Assembly (NCBI RefSeq): GCF_030269485.1
Contig: NZ_BSTL01000002.1
Location: 359,671-423,670, forward strand
DNA from: Actinoplanes sp. NBRC 103695
Lineage (GTDB): Bacteria > Actinomycetota > Actinomycetes > Mycobacteriales > Micromonosporaceae
Direction: 5' to 3'
Length of the DNA: 64,000 nt
The first letter of the stretch is position 1. Every line of letters starts with the position of its first letter. Shown here piece after piece: positions 1 through 8,976 of the stretch. The notes below the pieces were generated by a model. The model was not told where the DNA came from and did no database searches. It saw only the letters and a program-made list of their open reading frames with translations. The translations under genes and the position numbers were made by a program.

Positions 1-1401
1 ATTGTCGAAGGCACCGTCGTCAAGGTCGATCGGGACGAGGTCCTGCTCGACATCGGCTACAAGACCGAGGGTGTCATCCCCTCGCGCGAGTTGTCGATCA
101 AGCATGACGTGGACCCCGCGGAAGTGGTGTCGGTCGGTGACCACATCGAAGCCCTCGTCCTCACCAAGGAGGACAAGGAAGGTCGCCTGATCCTCTCGAA
201 GAAGCGTGCGCAGTACGAGCGCGCGTGGGGCACCATCGAGAAGATCAAGGAGGACGACGGCGTCGTGCGCGGCTCCGTCATCGAGGTCGTCAAGGGTGGC
301 CTCATCCTCGACATCGGCCTCCGTGGCTTCCTCCCGGCCTCCCTGGTCGAGATGCGTCGTGTCCGCGACCTCCAGCCGTACGTGGGCCGCGAGCTCGAAG
401 CCAAGATCATCGAGCTGGACAAGAACCGCAACAACGTGGTCCTGTCCCGCCGTGCCTGGCTCGAGCAGACGCAGTCCGAGGTTCGCACCGAGTTCCTCAA
501 CAAGCTGCAGAAGGGCCAGGTCCGTAAGGGCGTCGTGTCCTCGATCGTCAACTTCGGCGCCTTCGTCGACCTTGGCGGCGTGGACGGCCTCGTGCACGTC
601 TCCGAGCTCTCCTGGAAGCACATCGACCACCCCTCCGAGGTGGTTGAGGTGGGCCAGGAGGTCGAGGTCGAGGTGCTCGACGTCGACCTGGACCGCGAGC
701 GCGTCTCGCTGTCGCTCAAGGCGACGCAGGAGGACCCGTGGCGCCAGTTCGCCCGGACTCACGCGATCAACCAGATCGTGCCGGGCAAGGTCACCAAGCT
801 GGTTCCGTTCGGCGCGTTCGTCCGCGTCGACGACGGCATCGAGGGCCTGGTCCACATCTCCGAGCTGGCCGAGCGGCACGTCGAGCTGCCCGAGCAGGTC
901 GTCCAGGTGGGCTCGGACGTCATGGTCAAGGTCATCGACATCGACCTCGAGCGTCGCCGGATCTCGCTCTCGCTGAAGCAGGCGAACGAGAACTTCGTGG
1001 AGGGCGAGGAGCACTTCGACCCCACCCTCTACGGCATGGCGGCCACCTACGACACCGAGGGCAACTACATCTACCCGGAGGGCTTCGACCCCGAGACGGG
1101 CGAGTGGCTCGAGGGCTTCGACAAGCAGCGCGAGACGTGGGAGAAGCAGTACGCCGACGCCCGCGAGCGCTGGGAGGCCCACACCAAGCAGGTGCAGGCG
1201 TCCCGCGAGGCCGACGCCGAGGCTGCGCTCAACCCGGTCCCGGCCGGTGTGCCCGCGTCGTCCTCCACCACCGGTGGCGGCGGCAGCTCCAGCTCGTCGA
1301 GCTCGCCCGCACCGGCGCGTTCGTCGGAGGAGCCGGCCGGCACCCTGGCTACCGACGAGGCGCTGGCCGCGCTTCGCGAGAAGCTGGCAGGCGGCAAGTA
1401 A
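1..1401 (+). CDS. rpsA: 30S ribosomal protein S1 (5' end outside window)
   Basis: The frame is open from base 1 to TAA at 1399-1401, giving 466 visible residues; the start lies before the window. S1 binds mRNA on the small ribosomal subunit. The visible part holds the end of one S1 OB-fold and three full ones, at about residues 80-155, 170-240 and 257-327. Each shows the usual 'GxVxxxxxFGAFVDLGGVDGL' type core and an ending such as 'RVSLSLK'. The C-terminal tail, about residues 328-466, is acidic and then turns Ser/Gly/Pro-rich, as in other actinobacterial S1 proteins. An intrinsic terminator follows 25 bp after the stop, so rpsA ends its own transcript. The assignment is secure; only the N-terminus is unknown. 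Confidence 0.97.
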   Translation: MVEGTVVKVDRDEVLLDIGYKTEGVIPSRELSIKHDVDPAEVVSVGDHIEALVLTKEDKEGRLILSKKRAQYERAWGTIEKIKEDDGVVRGSVIEVVKGGLILDIGLRGFLPASLVEMRRVRDLQPYVGRELEAKIIELDKNRNNVVLSRRAWLEQTQSEVRTEFLNKLQKGQVRKGVVSSIVNFGAFVDLGGVDGLVHVSELSWKHIDHPSEVVEVGQEVEVEVLDVDLDRERVSLSLKATQEDPWRQFARTHAINQIVPGKVTKLVPFGAFVRVDDGIEGLVHISELAERHVELPEQVVQVGSDVMVKVIDIDLERRRISLSLKQANENFVEGEEHFDPTLYGMAATYDTEGNYIYPEGFDPETGEWLEGFDKQRETWEKQYADARERWEAHTKQVQASREADAEAALNPVPAGVPASSSTTGGGGSSSSSSSPAPARSSEEPAGTLATDEALAALREKLAGGK

Positions 1402-1425
1402 CCAGTTCCACCCAGCAGTGAGGCA

Positions 1426-1460
1426 GGCCCGCCCGCGACCCCGGTCGCGGGCGGGCCTTC
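1426..1460 (+). terminator. Terminator after rpsA
   Basis: A perfect 15-bp GC-rich stem (1426-1440 with 1443-1457) and a tiny loop lie between rpsA and coaE. There is no clear U-tract, which is usual for actinomycete hairpin terminators. Confidence 0.85.
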
Positions 1461-1482
1461 GCCTTTCCGGAATACTCGATCC

Positions 1483-2649
1483 GTGCTGAAGGTGGGTCTG
1501 ACCGGCGGGATCGGGGCGGGTAAGAGCGCGGTGTCCACCCGCCTGGCCGCCCTGGGTGCCGTGATCATCGACTCGGACGTGCTGGCGCGCGAGGTCGTCG
1601 CCGCCGGGACCGAGGGCCTGGCCGAGGTGGTGGCCGCGTTCGGCGACGGGGTGCTGGGCCCCGACGGCTCGCTGGACCGTCCGGCGCTGGGGGCGATGGT
1701 CTTCGGCGACGACGAGGCGCGCCACCGGCTCGAGAAGATCATTCATCCACGCGTACGCGCCAGAGCGACCGAACTGGCCACCGCGGCGCCCGGCGACGCG
1801 ATCGTGGTGCACGACGTCCCGCTGCTGGTCGAGACCGGCCAGGCGTCGTCCTACCACCTGGTCCTGGTGGTGACCGCCTCCGAGGCGACCCGGGTGCGCC
1901 GCCTCGCCGAGACCCGCGGGATGACCGCCGACCAGGCCCGCTCCCGCATCGCGGCGCAGGCCACCGACGAGACCCGCGCCGCCGCGGCCGACGTGCTGAT
2001 CCCCAACGACGGCACCCTCGACGGCCTCGGCTCGCTGCTCTCCCGGCTGTGGCAGGACAGGTTGGTCCCCTTCGAGGAGAACCTCCGCCGGCACCGCGCC
2101 GCGCCCGCCCCCGAGATCCGGGTGGTGCCGCCGGACCCGACCTGGCCGGCGCAGGCCGACCGGCTCCTCGCGCGCATCCGGCGCGCCTCCTCGGCGGCGG
2201 CGCACCACATCGGTTCCACCTCCGTGCCCGGGCTGCCCGCCAAGGACGTCATCGACCTGATGCTCGCCGTGGACTCGCTGGACGAGGCGGACGCCCTGGC
2301 CGGCCGCCTCGAGGAGGCCGGCTTCCCGCGGCAGCCGGGGGAGTGGTGGGACAACGCCCGCGGCCTGCCCGGCCAGACCTGGCCGAAGCGTTTCCACAAC
2401 AGCGCCGACCCCGGCCGCCCGGTCAACCTGCACGTCCGGGTCACCGGGTCGCCGGGCTGGCGGTTCGCCCTGCTGATGCGCGACCACCTCCGGGCCGACC
2501 CCGCCGCGCGCGACGAGTACGCCGCCCTGAAGGCCGCGCTGGACCCGTCCTCCTACGCCGACGACAAGGAACCGTGGTTCGACCAGGAGGCGGTCGCTGC
2601 CGAAGCCTGGGCCGTCGACACCGGCTGGAAAATGCCTCGCCCCGCTTGA
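1483..2649 (+). CDS. coaE: Dephospho-CoA kinase fused to GrpB/UPF0157 domain
   Basis: 388 aa from a GTG start. Residues 1-200 are dephospho-CoA kinase, the last step of coenzyme A synthesis (ATP-dependent 3'-phosphorylation of dephospho-CoA). The P-loop GGIGAGKS is at residues 7-14 and the DSD motif near residue 31. Residues from about 215 to the end are a GrpB/UPF0157 nucleotidyltransferase-fold domain with the typical 'HHIGSTSVPGLPAKDVIDLM' block. This CoaE-GrpB fusion is common in actinobacteria; the GrpB part has no settled role. The gene follows the rpsA terminator directly, as in many actinomycetes, and presumably has its own promoter within the 80-bp gap or depends on readthrough. Confidence 0.95.
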   Translation: MLKVGLTGGIGAGKSAVSTRLAALGAVIIDSDVLAREVVAAGTEGLAEVVAAFGDGVLGPDGSLDRPALGAMVFGDDEARHRLEKIIHPRVRARATELATAAPGDAIVVHDVPLLVETGQASSYHLVLVVTASEATRVRRLAETRGMTADQARSRIAAQATDETRAAAADVLIPNDGTLDGLGSLLSRLWQDRLVPFEENLRRHRAAPAPEIRVVPPDPTWPAQADRLLARIRRASSAAAHHIGSTSVPGLPAKDVIDLMLAVDSLDEADALAGRLEEAGFPRQPGEWWDNARGLPGQTWPKRFHNSADPGRPVNLHVRVTGSPGWRFALLMRDHLRADPAARDEYAALKAALDPSSYADDKEPWFDQEAVAAEAWAVDTGWKMPRPA

Positions 2650-2672
2650 TTGTCGTACCCATAGTGGTGGCC

Positions 2673-3536
2673 ATGAGGGAGCTGCTGGTATCCGATCTGG
2701 ACGGAACACTGCTGCGGCCGGACGGCAAGCTCGGCACCCGGACCGTGCGGACCGTCAACCGCTTCCTGGCAGACGGCGGCCTGTTCACGTACGCGACGGC
2801 CCGCTCTTTCGCCAGCGCCGCCCGGGCGACCGCCGCCCTCGACCTGACCCTGCCGGTGATCACCTACGGCGGCGCCATGATGGTCGACCCGCGCACCGGC
2901 GACGCCCGCCCCGCCCACCTGCTCGACCAGGCCGTCGTCGACACCGTGCTCAGCCACTGCACCGCGCGCCCGAGCCTCCAGCCGATCCTGTTCGTCATGC
3001 GGGAGGACCGCGACCGGGTCTGCTGGCTCACCGACCACCACACACCGGCCGTGGACACGTTCCTCAGCTACCGCCGCGACGACCCGCGCCTGCTTCCCCT
3101 CACCGCCTGGTCCCAGATCGACCTCGCGGCCGTGATCAGCATCGCCCTGATCGGCAGCCCCGAGGCCCTCCTGCCGGTCCGGACCGACCTGGACGCCTTC
3201 GCGGCCACCTGTCACGCCGTCTACAGCGAGGACGTCTACGCCCCCGGCGAATGGTGGGTGGAACTGACCTCGAGCGCCGCCACCAAGGCCGCCGCGGTGG
3301 CCGCCCTGCGCGACGAGATCGGGGCGACGTCGCTGACCTGCTTCGGGGACGGCCCCAACGACGGGCCGATGTTCGCGATCGCCGATCGGGCGATCGCGGT
3401 GGCCAACGCGATCCCGGAGCTGCGGGCCGCCGCGCACTCGGTGATCGGGTCGAACGCTGACGAAGCCGTCGCTACCTGGATCGCCTCCCACGGTGCCCGG
3501 GCTCGGGGCGGCGCCGGGGTTCCGCCGGCTGCTTGA
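2673..3536 (+). CDS. HAD-superfamily (Cof-type) hydrolase
   Basis: 287 aa. Motif I 'DLDGTLLRPDG' starts at about residue 8 and motif IV 'GDGPNDGPMF' lies near residue 228; a large cap sits between them, which marks the Cof/IIB class of cytosolic sugar- or nucleotide-phosphate phosphatases. The substrate cannot be read from the sequence. The ATG at 2673 is chosen because the conserved N-terminus begins immediately; two in-frame GTGs (2664, 2667) are alternatives. A TAGTGG hexamer at 2662-2667 lies 5 bp ahead of the ATG, so the mRNA may be leaderless. The gene begins 23 bp after coaE and ends before a dispersed repeat. Confidence 0.9.
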   Translation: MRELLVSDLDGTLLRPDGKLGTRTVRTVNRFLADGGLFTYATARSFASAARATAALDLTLPVITYGGAMMVDPRTGDARPAHLLDQAVVDTVLSHCTARPSLQPILFVMREDRDRVCWLTDHHTPAVDTFLSYRRDDPRLLPLTAWSQIDLAAVISIALIGSPEALLPVRTDLDAFAATCHAVYSEDVYAPGEWWVELTSSAATKAAAVAALRDEIGATSLTCFGDGPNDGPMFAIADRAIAVANAIPELRAAAHSVIGSNADEAVATWIASHGARARGGAGVPPAA

Positions 3537-3606
3537 GCGGGCCGGGGTATCGCCGCGTTCTCATCGGGCAGTCAGGCGCAGGCGGTGGCGCTGGCCGGAG
3601 ACAAAG

Positions 3607-3720
3607 TTGATCTTGCGGATCGATCGCCCCCGCCGCCTCCCCCACCCCTGTTCCGGGTGGGCCTGAACGTAGGGCCGGGGTACGACGATTTTGGGCGGCC
3701 GTCCACAGGGCCGGGCCGGT
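3607..3720 (-). repeat. Dispersed intergenic repeat, copy A, with damage-type promoter
   Basis: This ~114-bp segment matches 42665-42778 almost throughout, and its distal tail recurs at 33857-33887. Read on the minus strand it has a TGTGGAC block, an A-run, then TCGTCG (3683-3688), an 11-nt spacer and TACGTT (3666-3671). That is the layout of the uvrA/B/C promoters. About 7 nt downstream comes a hairpin with arms CCCACCC and GGGGTGGG, then a G-rich tract and the end CAAGATCAA. No ORF follows; a transcript would run antisense into the 3' end of the HAD gene. The right end touches the doxX stop codon. Confidence 0.85.
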
Positions 3721-4157
3721 CAGGTGGTGGCGGGCGCGGGGGAGGGCTCGGCGGCCGGCTTGGCGGTGGCGCGGCGGCGGAGGGCGTCCAGCGACCACGG
3801 CCCGGCGCCGATCACGGCGATCGCCAGGAAGGACCAGCAGTAGAGGGCGGCCGAGGCGCCACCGTTCTGGCTGGGGAGCAGGGCCTGCGGCTGGTGCACC
3901 GTGAAGTACGCGTACGCCATGGAGCCGGACGCCACCACGGCCGCGACCGTCGTGAACAGCCCGGACAGCACGAGAAGTCCACAGACGACCTGGATGAGCC
4001 CGGCCCACCAGCCCGGCCACTGCCCGAGTGGCGCGGCGCTCTTGCCCGCCGCGCCGAGGACGCCGAAGACCGTGCCCGTGCCGTTGAGGGTGAACAGCAA
4101 GCCGACCACGATCCGGAAGAGCGACCAGATCGGCCCGGCGAACTTGTGCGTGCTCAT
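3720..4157 (-). CDS. DoxX-family integral membrane protein
   Basis: 145 aa with four predicted membrane segments. It starts with the DoxX signature 'IWSLFRIVVGLLFTLNG' and continues with the family's FGVLGAAGK region, then hydrophobic stretches around residues 48-70, 75-95 and 100-118. A short Ala/Pro tail ends the protein. DoxX proteins are small quinone-linked membrane proteins associated with redox or thiol stress; the exact reaction here is unknown. The ATG at 4157 is preceded by AAGGGAG. The gene is divergent from uvrB and shares a 434-bp spacer with it; its stop codon abuts dispersed repeat copy A. Confidence 0.9.
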   Translation of the reverse strand: MSTHKFAGPIWSLFRIVVGLLFTLNGTGTVFGVLGAAGKSAAPLGQWPGWWAGLIQVVCGLLVLSGLFTTVAAVVASGSMAYAYFTVHQPQALLPSQNGGASAALYCWSFLAIAVIGAGPWSLDALRRRATAKPAAEPSPAPATT

Positions 4158-4561
4158 GGCGTACTCCCTTGCCTCGGAACGAAGAACATTGATGCACGCT
4201 AATAAGTTGCATGCTCAATCTTCAAGAAGGCGCAGGTAGACGGCTTGTTGCCGTGATGTTTCCGCCCCTGATCACGCGAGGTATCTCAGAACTTACTCAG
4301 AGTGTGTGCGGTTGGTCACACCCAGGACGGGCAGAAATAAGGGCCGTCGCGGCGGCCGGTCCGGAGACCATCGTGACGCGCTCGCCGGCGGAACCGGGGC
4401 TGCGATCACGATGCCGGCGGGGAGGGACCGTGTGGTGATCCGGAGACCCCGCCTGGCGGCCGCCGCGAGCGGCCTACCGCACCAGAGTAGGCGCCGGAAC
4501 ACCGGTTGCATCGAGGCCGGAGCCGAATTGGCATCACCCGCAAACCACGGCCCGGCGGAAC
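4158..4561. other. Intergenic region doxX/uvrB
   Basis: About 400 bp without a convincing gene. The part next to doxX is AT-richer (GCTAATAAG around 4199-4207) and probably holds the doxX promoter. A GTGTG/CACAC inverted repeat lies at 4304-4321. The uvrB end holds the damage-type promoter listed separately. No RNA gene or SOS (LexA) box was seen. Confidence 0.5.
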
Positions 4562-4584
4562 TTGTCGTACCCCCGACGTACCGT
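4562..4584 (+). promoter_or_regulatory. PafBC/RecA-independent damage promoter of uvrB
   Basis: TTGTCG (4562-4567), an 11-nt spacer and TACCGT (4579-4584) match the mycobacterial RecA-NDp consensus TTGTCAGTG-N8-TAnnnT. The -10 ends 7 nt before the ATG at 4592, so transcription should start at or next to the start codon. Confidence 0.75.
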
Positions 4585-4591
4585 GGTCCCC

Positions 4592-6715
<2,124 letters not shown>

Positions 6716-6787
6716 TCCGCAACCATTCACCCCTCGGGCTGCGTGTGTGAGACGACACCGCGGGCAGCCGAATCGGGGGACGACGAC

Positions 6788-7300
6788 GTGACGGACGAGG
6801 AATACCGCGCCTACTACGCGGCTGCGTACAGCCGGGTGGTGGGCCAGGTGTACCTGATGACGGGTGACCTCAGTGAGGCACAGGACGTCGTCCAGGAGGC
6901 GTTCATTCGTGGCTGGGGCAGGCGCCGGTCCTTCGCCGAGGGCGATGCGCCGGACGCCTGGATCCGGACGGTGGCCCGCAGGCTGGCGGTGAGCCGCTGG
7001 CGGGCCGCCCGGTCCACGCTGGCCGCCTGGCGCAGGGCCGGCCCGGCGCCCGACCATCCCGGCCCCGGCGTGGAGACGCCGCTGGTCGTGGCGGCGCTGG
7101 CGAAACTGCCCGAGCCGCAGCGCCGAGCGATCGTCCTGCACCACCTGTGCGACCTTTCCGTCGACCAGGTGGCGGCCGAGGTGGGCGTACCCACCGGAAC
7201 GATCAAGGCGCGCCTCTCGCGGGGCCGGGTGGCCCTGCGCGAGCTGTTGTCCAGCGGTGACGAGACCTTCGAGCAGACTGTGGGGGCGCGTCATGCCTGA
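6788..7300 (+). CDS. ECF-type RNA polymerase sigma factor
   Basis: 170 aa. Sigma region 2 covers about residues 5-65 ('AYYAAAYSRVVGQVYLMTGD... AQDVVQEAFIRGW') and region 4 about residues 100-155, including the helix-turn-helix 'LSVDQVAAEVGVPTGTIKARLSRGR'. It directs RNA polymerase to a small set of promoters in response to an unknown signal. The GTG at 6788 is preferred: GGGGGA lies 8 nt upstream. An in-frame GTG at 6743 would add 15 residues. Its stop overlaps the next gene by 8 bp, so the two are translationally coupled. It resembles the SigE/SigM-like families that pair with a membrane partner; the target regulon cannot be inferred. Confidence 0.92.
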   Translation: MTDEEYRAYYAAAYSRVVGQVYLMTGDLSEAQDVVQEAFIRGWGRRRSFAEGDAPDAWIRTVARRLAVSRWRAARSTLAAWRRAGPAPDHPGPGVETPLVVAALAKLPEPQRRAIVLHHLCDLSVDQVAAEVGVPTGTIKARLSRGRVALRELLSSGDETFEQTVGARHA

Positions 7301-8111
7301 ACTGGACGAACTGTTGCGTGAGGCGGCGTACGGGGCCGCCGCGCAGACGCGGGGCGGTGATTTCGACGCGGTCGAGCGGGGCGCCCGGCGGCGGCGTGCC
7401 CGGCTGGCCGGGGCCGGCGCGGCGGGGCTGGTCGCCGCGATCGCGGTCGGGGCGGTGGTGCTGGCCGGCCTGCCCGGCGGCCCGGCGCCCGTTCCGGGGG
7501 CCGGTGTCCAAGCGGCAGCGTCGGCCTCGGCCTCGGCGGATCTGACGCCGGGCGCTTTGGAGACGGATGTCCCGGTCCTCTCCTGGAGCTTCGAGAACGG
7601 TGCATCGAGCGAAGAGATCCTGCGGGAGCTCCTGAACAAACCGCAGGCATACGTCGAGGTCATCGGTGGCGGACGGTTGAACCTTCGGAACTACTTCCCG
7701 GACACCCCGGCCGGCGACTACCTGGTGCTGGGGGGCCTCAGGCAGCCGCCGACCCGGTCGCGGGCCGAACAGTTCGTGGCCGAGATGGCCGAACGACCCG
7801 GGGTACGCCGCGCTGAGCTCATCACGGTTCGCGGCTACTGGTTCGGCGTGACCGCGACGGTGGTGCGATCCACCCCCCTGCCGCAGAAGGAGATCATGGC
7901 GCCCAGGTTCAAGCCCGGCACCGGCATGACCGGGAGCTCCTGGATGAGCACGGAACTCGGCGACGGCAAGTTCCGCTGGACCGCGAACTACACCTTCCTG
8001 AGGCCGACGATGAGCGATGCCGACCTGCAGGACATGCGCGCCGACGCGGAGCGGCACTGGGGCGCGGACACGGTAGCCACCTTCACCCCACGGGCGATGC
8101 CGCCCGGGTGA
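7293..8111 (+). CDS. Membrane protein coupled to the ECF sigma factor
   Basis: 272 aa. A cytoplasmic N-terminus of about 40 residues with an Arg-rich end (RRRRAR) is followed by one transmembrane segment (about residues 44-66) and an external domain of about 200 residues. No named domain is recognised in the external part. Position (8-bp overlap after an ECF sigma gene) and topology (N-in, one membrane pass) suggest an anti-sigma or sensor partner, but no zinc-binding HxxxCxxC motif is present, so this is inference only. The gene ends 43 bp before a palindromic element. Confidence 0.75.
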   Translation: MPELDELLREAAYGAAAQTRGGDFDAVERGARRRRARLAGAGAAGLVAAIAVGAVVLAGLPGGPAPVPGAGVQAAASASASADLTPGALETDVPVLSWSFENGASSEEILRELLNKPQAYVEVIGGGRLNLRNYFPDTPAGDYLVLGGLRQPPTRSRAEQFVAEMAERPGVRRAELITVRGYWFGVTATVVRSTPLPQKEIMAPRFKPGTGMTGSSWMSTELGDGKFRWTANYTFLRPTMSDADLQDMRADAERHWGADTVATFTPRAMPPG

Positions 8112-8154
8112 GCGCGGTCAGCGGGCCGGGCCGGGTCAACGCCGGCTCGGGCCG

Positions 8155-8300
8155 CTAGGTGACTGGTGTTAAATACGGGTTCGCGCCTCGCCGAAGGGTC
8201 GACTTGACCCTCGGGGGCCTCCGTTTGGCGCCGAGCTGCCGACACAGCCGTGTTTGTCGATCACCGACCGCGATGAACGCGTTTGACACTAGTCACCTAG
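8155..8300. mobile_element. 146-bp CTAG-bounded inverted-repeat element (MITE-like)
   Basis: Both ends read CTAGGTGACTRGTGTYAAA inwards (8155-8173 and, inverted, 8282-8300), giving an imperfect terminal inverted repeat of about 19 bp. Smaller inverted repeats lie inside (for example GGGTCGA/TTGACCC around 8197-8211). There is no coding capacity. The right end supplies the TAG stop codon of the neighbouring minus-strand gene. CTAG at both ends would fit insertion into a TA within CTAG, as IS630-type elements do; the family link is inference. Confidence 0.7.
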
Positions 8301-8593
8301 CCGGGCTGGACGTCGGTGAAGTGCTCGACCCGCGGCGGGTTCGCGAAGTGGGGGCCGATGTGGCCGCGCCACTGGGCGAAGCGGTCGGTGGCGCGGAAGT
8401 TCTGGTCGTGGGCTTCGACGCTGTCCCACTCGACGAGGAGCACGAAGCGGGACGGCGACTCGATGCCGCGGGTCATCCGCACCGAACGGCAGCCGGGGGC
8501 GCCGGCCAGGATGGGGTGGCCGAGCCGGTAGGAGGCCTCGAAGGCGTCCTCCTGGCCAGGGATCACGTCGATGAGCGCGACTTCGAGAACCAT
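8297..8593 (-). CDS. Antibiotic biosynthesis monooxygenase (ABM) domain protein
   Basis: 98 aa, a single dimeric alpha/beta-barrel ABM domain. Typical features are the N-terminal strand 'VLEVALIDVIPGQEDAFEASY', the 'GCRSVRMTRGIESPSRFVLLVEWDSVEAH' core and the C-terminal 'RFAQWRGHIGPHFA'. Such proteins act as cofactor-free monooxygenases, heme-degrading enzymes or stress proteins; the substrate is unknown here. The ATG at 8593 is the only sensible start. Its stop codon (TAG, 8297-8299) lies within the terminal repeat of the palindromic element, so the last codons or the stop may have been supplied by the insertion. No operon partner. Confidence 0.85.
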   Translation of the reverse strand: MVLEVALIDVIPGQEDAFEASYRLGHPILAGAPGCRSVRMTRGIESPSRFVLLVEWDSVEAHDQNFRATDRFAQWRGHIGPHFANPPRVEHFTDVQPG

Positions 8594-8794
8594 GATCGGC
8601 AGCCTGCCACATGCACCGCGCGACTGGGAACGTGCGCGGCCGGCAAGGAGTGAGCCATGAGTGAACTAGCCTCCTAGGATGCGACAGGACTGGTGGCGTG
8701 GGACGCTGCGAGCGGGTAACGAGGAGATGTCGCGCACTTCTTACGGAGGAGATGTGCAGAAACGCAGCCGGATGCGACACAATGGCGGGGTTGC

Positions 8795-8910
8795 AAGGGG
8801 AGTATTCCTAGCGCGCCGGTCTCGTCAACACGGATCTGTCCTCTGACCAGGGGCAGCCCGGGGCCGGCGGTCGCAGTCAGGATCGGACTGGCTGCGGCGG
8901 AAGAGACCTT
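8795..8910 (+). ncRNA. yybP-ykoY (manganese) riboswitch
   Basis: The 5' part reads AAGGGGAGTA (8795-8804), followed by CTCGTCAACA (8829-8838), and the 3' end AAGAGACCTT (8901-8910) closes stem P1 with AAGG. These are the conserved blocks of the yybP-ykoY Mn2+-sensing riboswitch. It stands in the 5' leader of a terC gene, the usual partner of this riboswitch. A possible promoter is the CACAAT box at 8778-8783. Presumed action: Mn2+ binding turns on terC. Confidence 0.85.
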
Positions 8911-8976
8911 CGACAGCCGCACGCCGCTGGATCCCCCGTCTGGCGGTGCCCCGTGTCTGCCGGAGGTTCCCCGACT

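Noticed and set aside
2650-2667. TTGTCG upstream of the HAD gene as a further damage-type promoter
   Set aside because: At the 11-nt spacing there is no TAnnnT box; only a TAGTGG at a shorter distance. It does not fit the uvr promoters.
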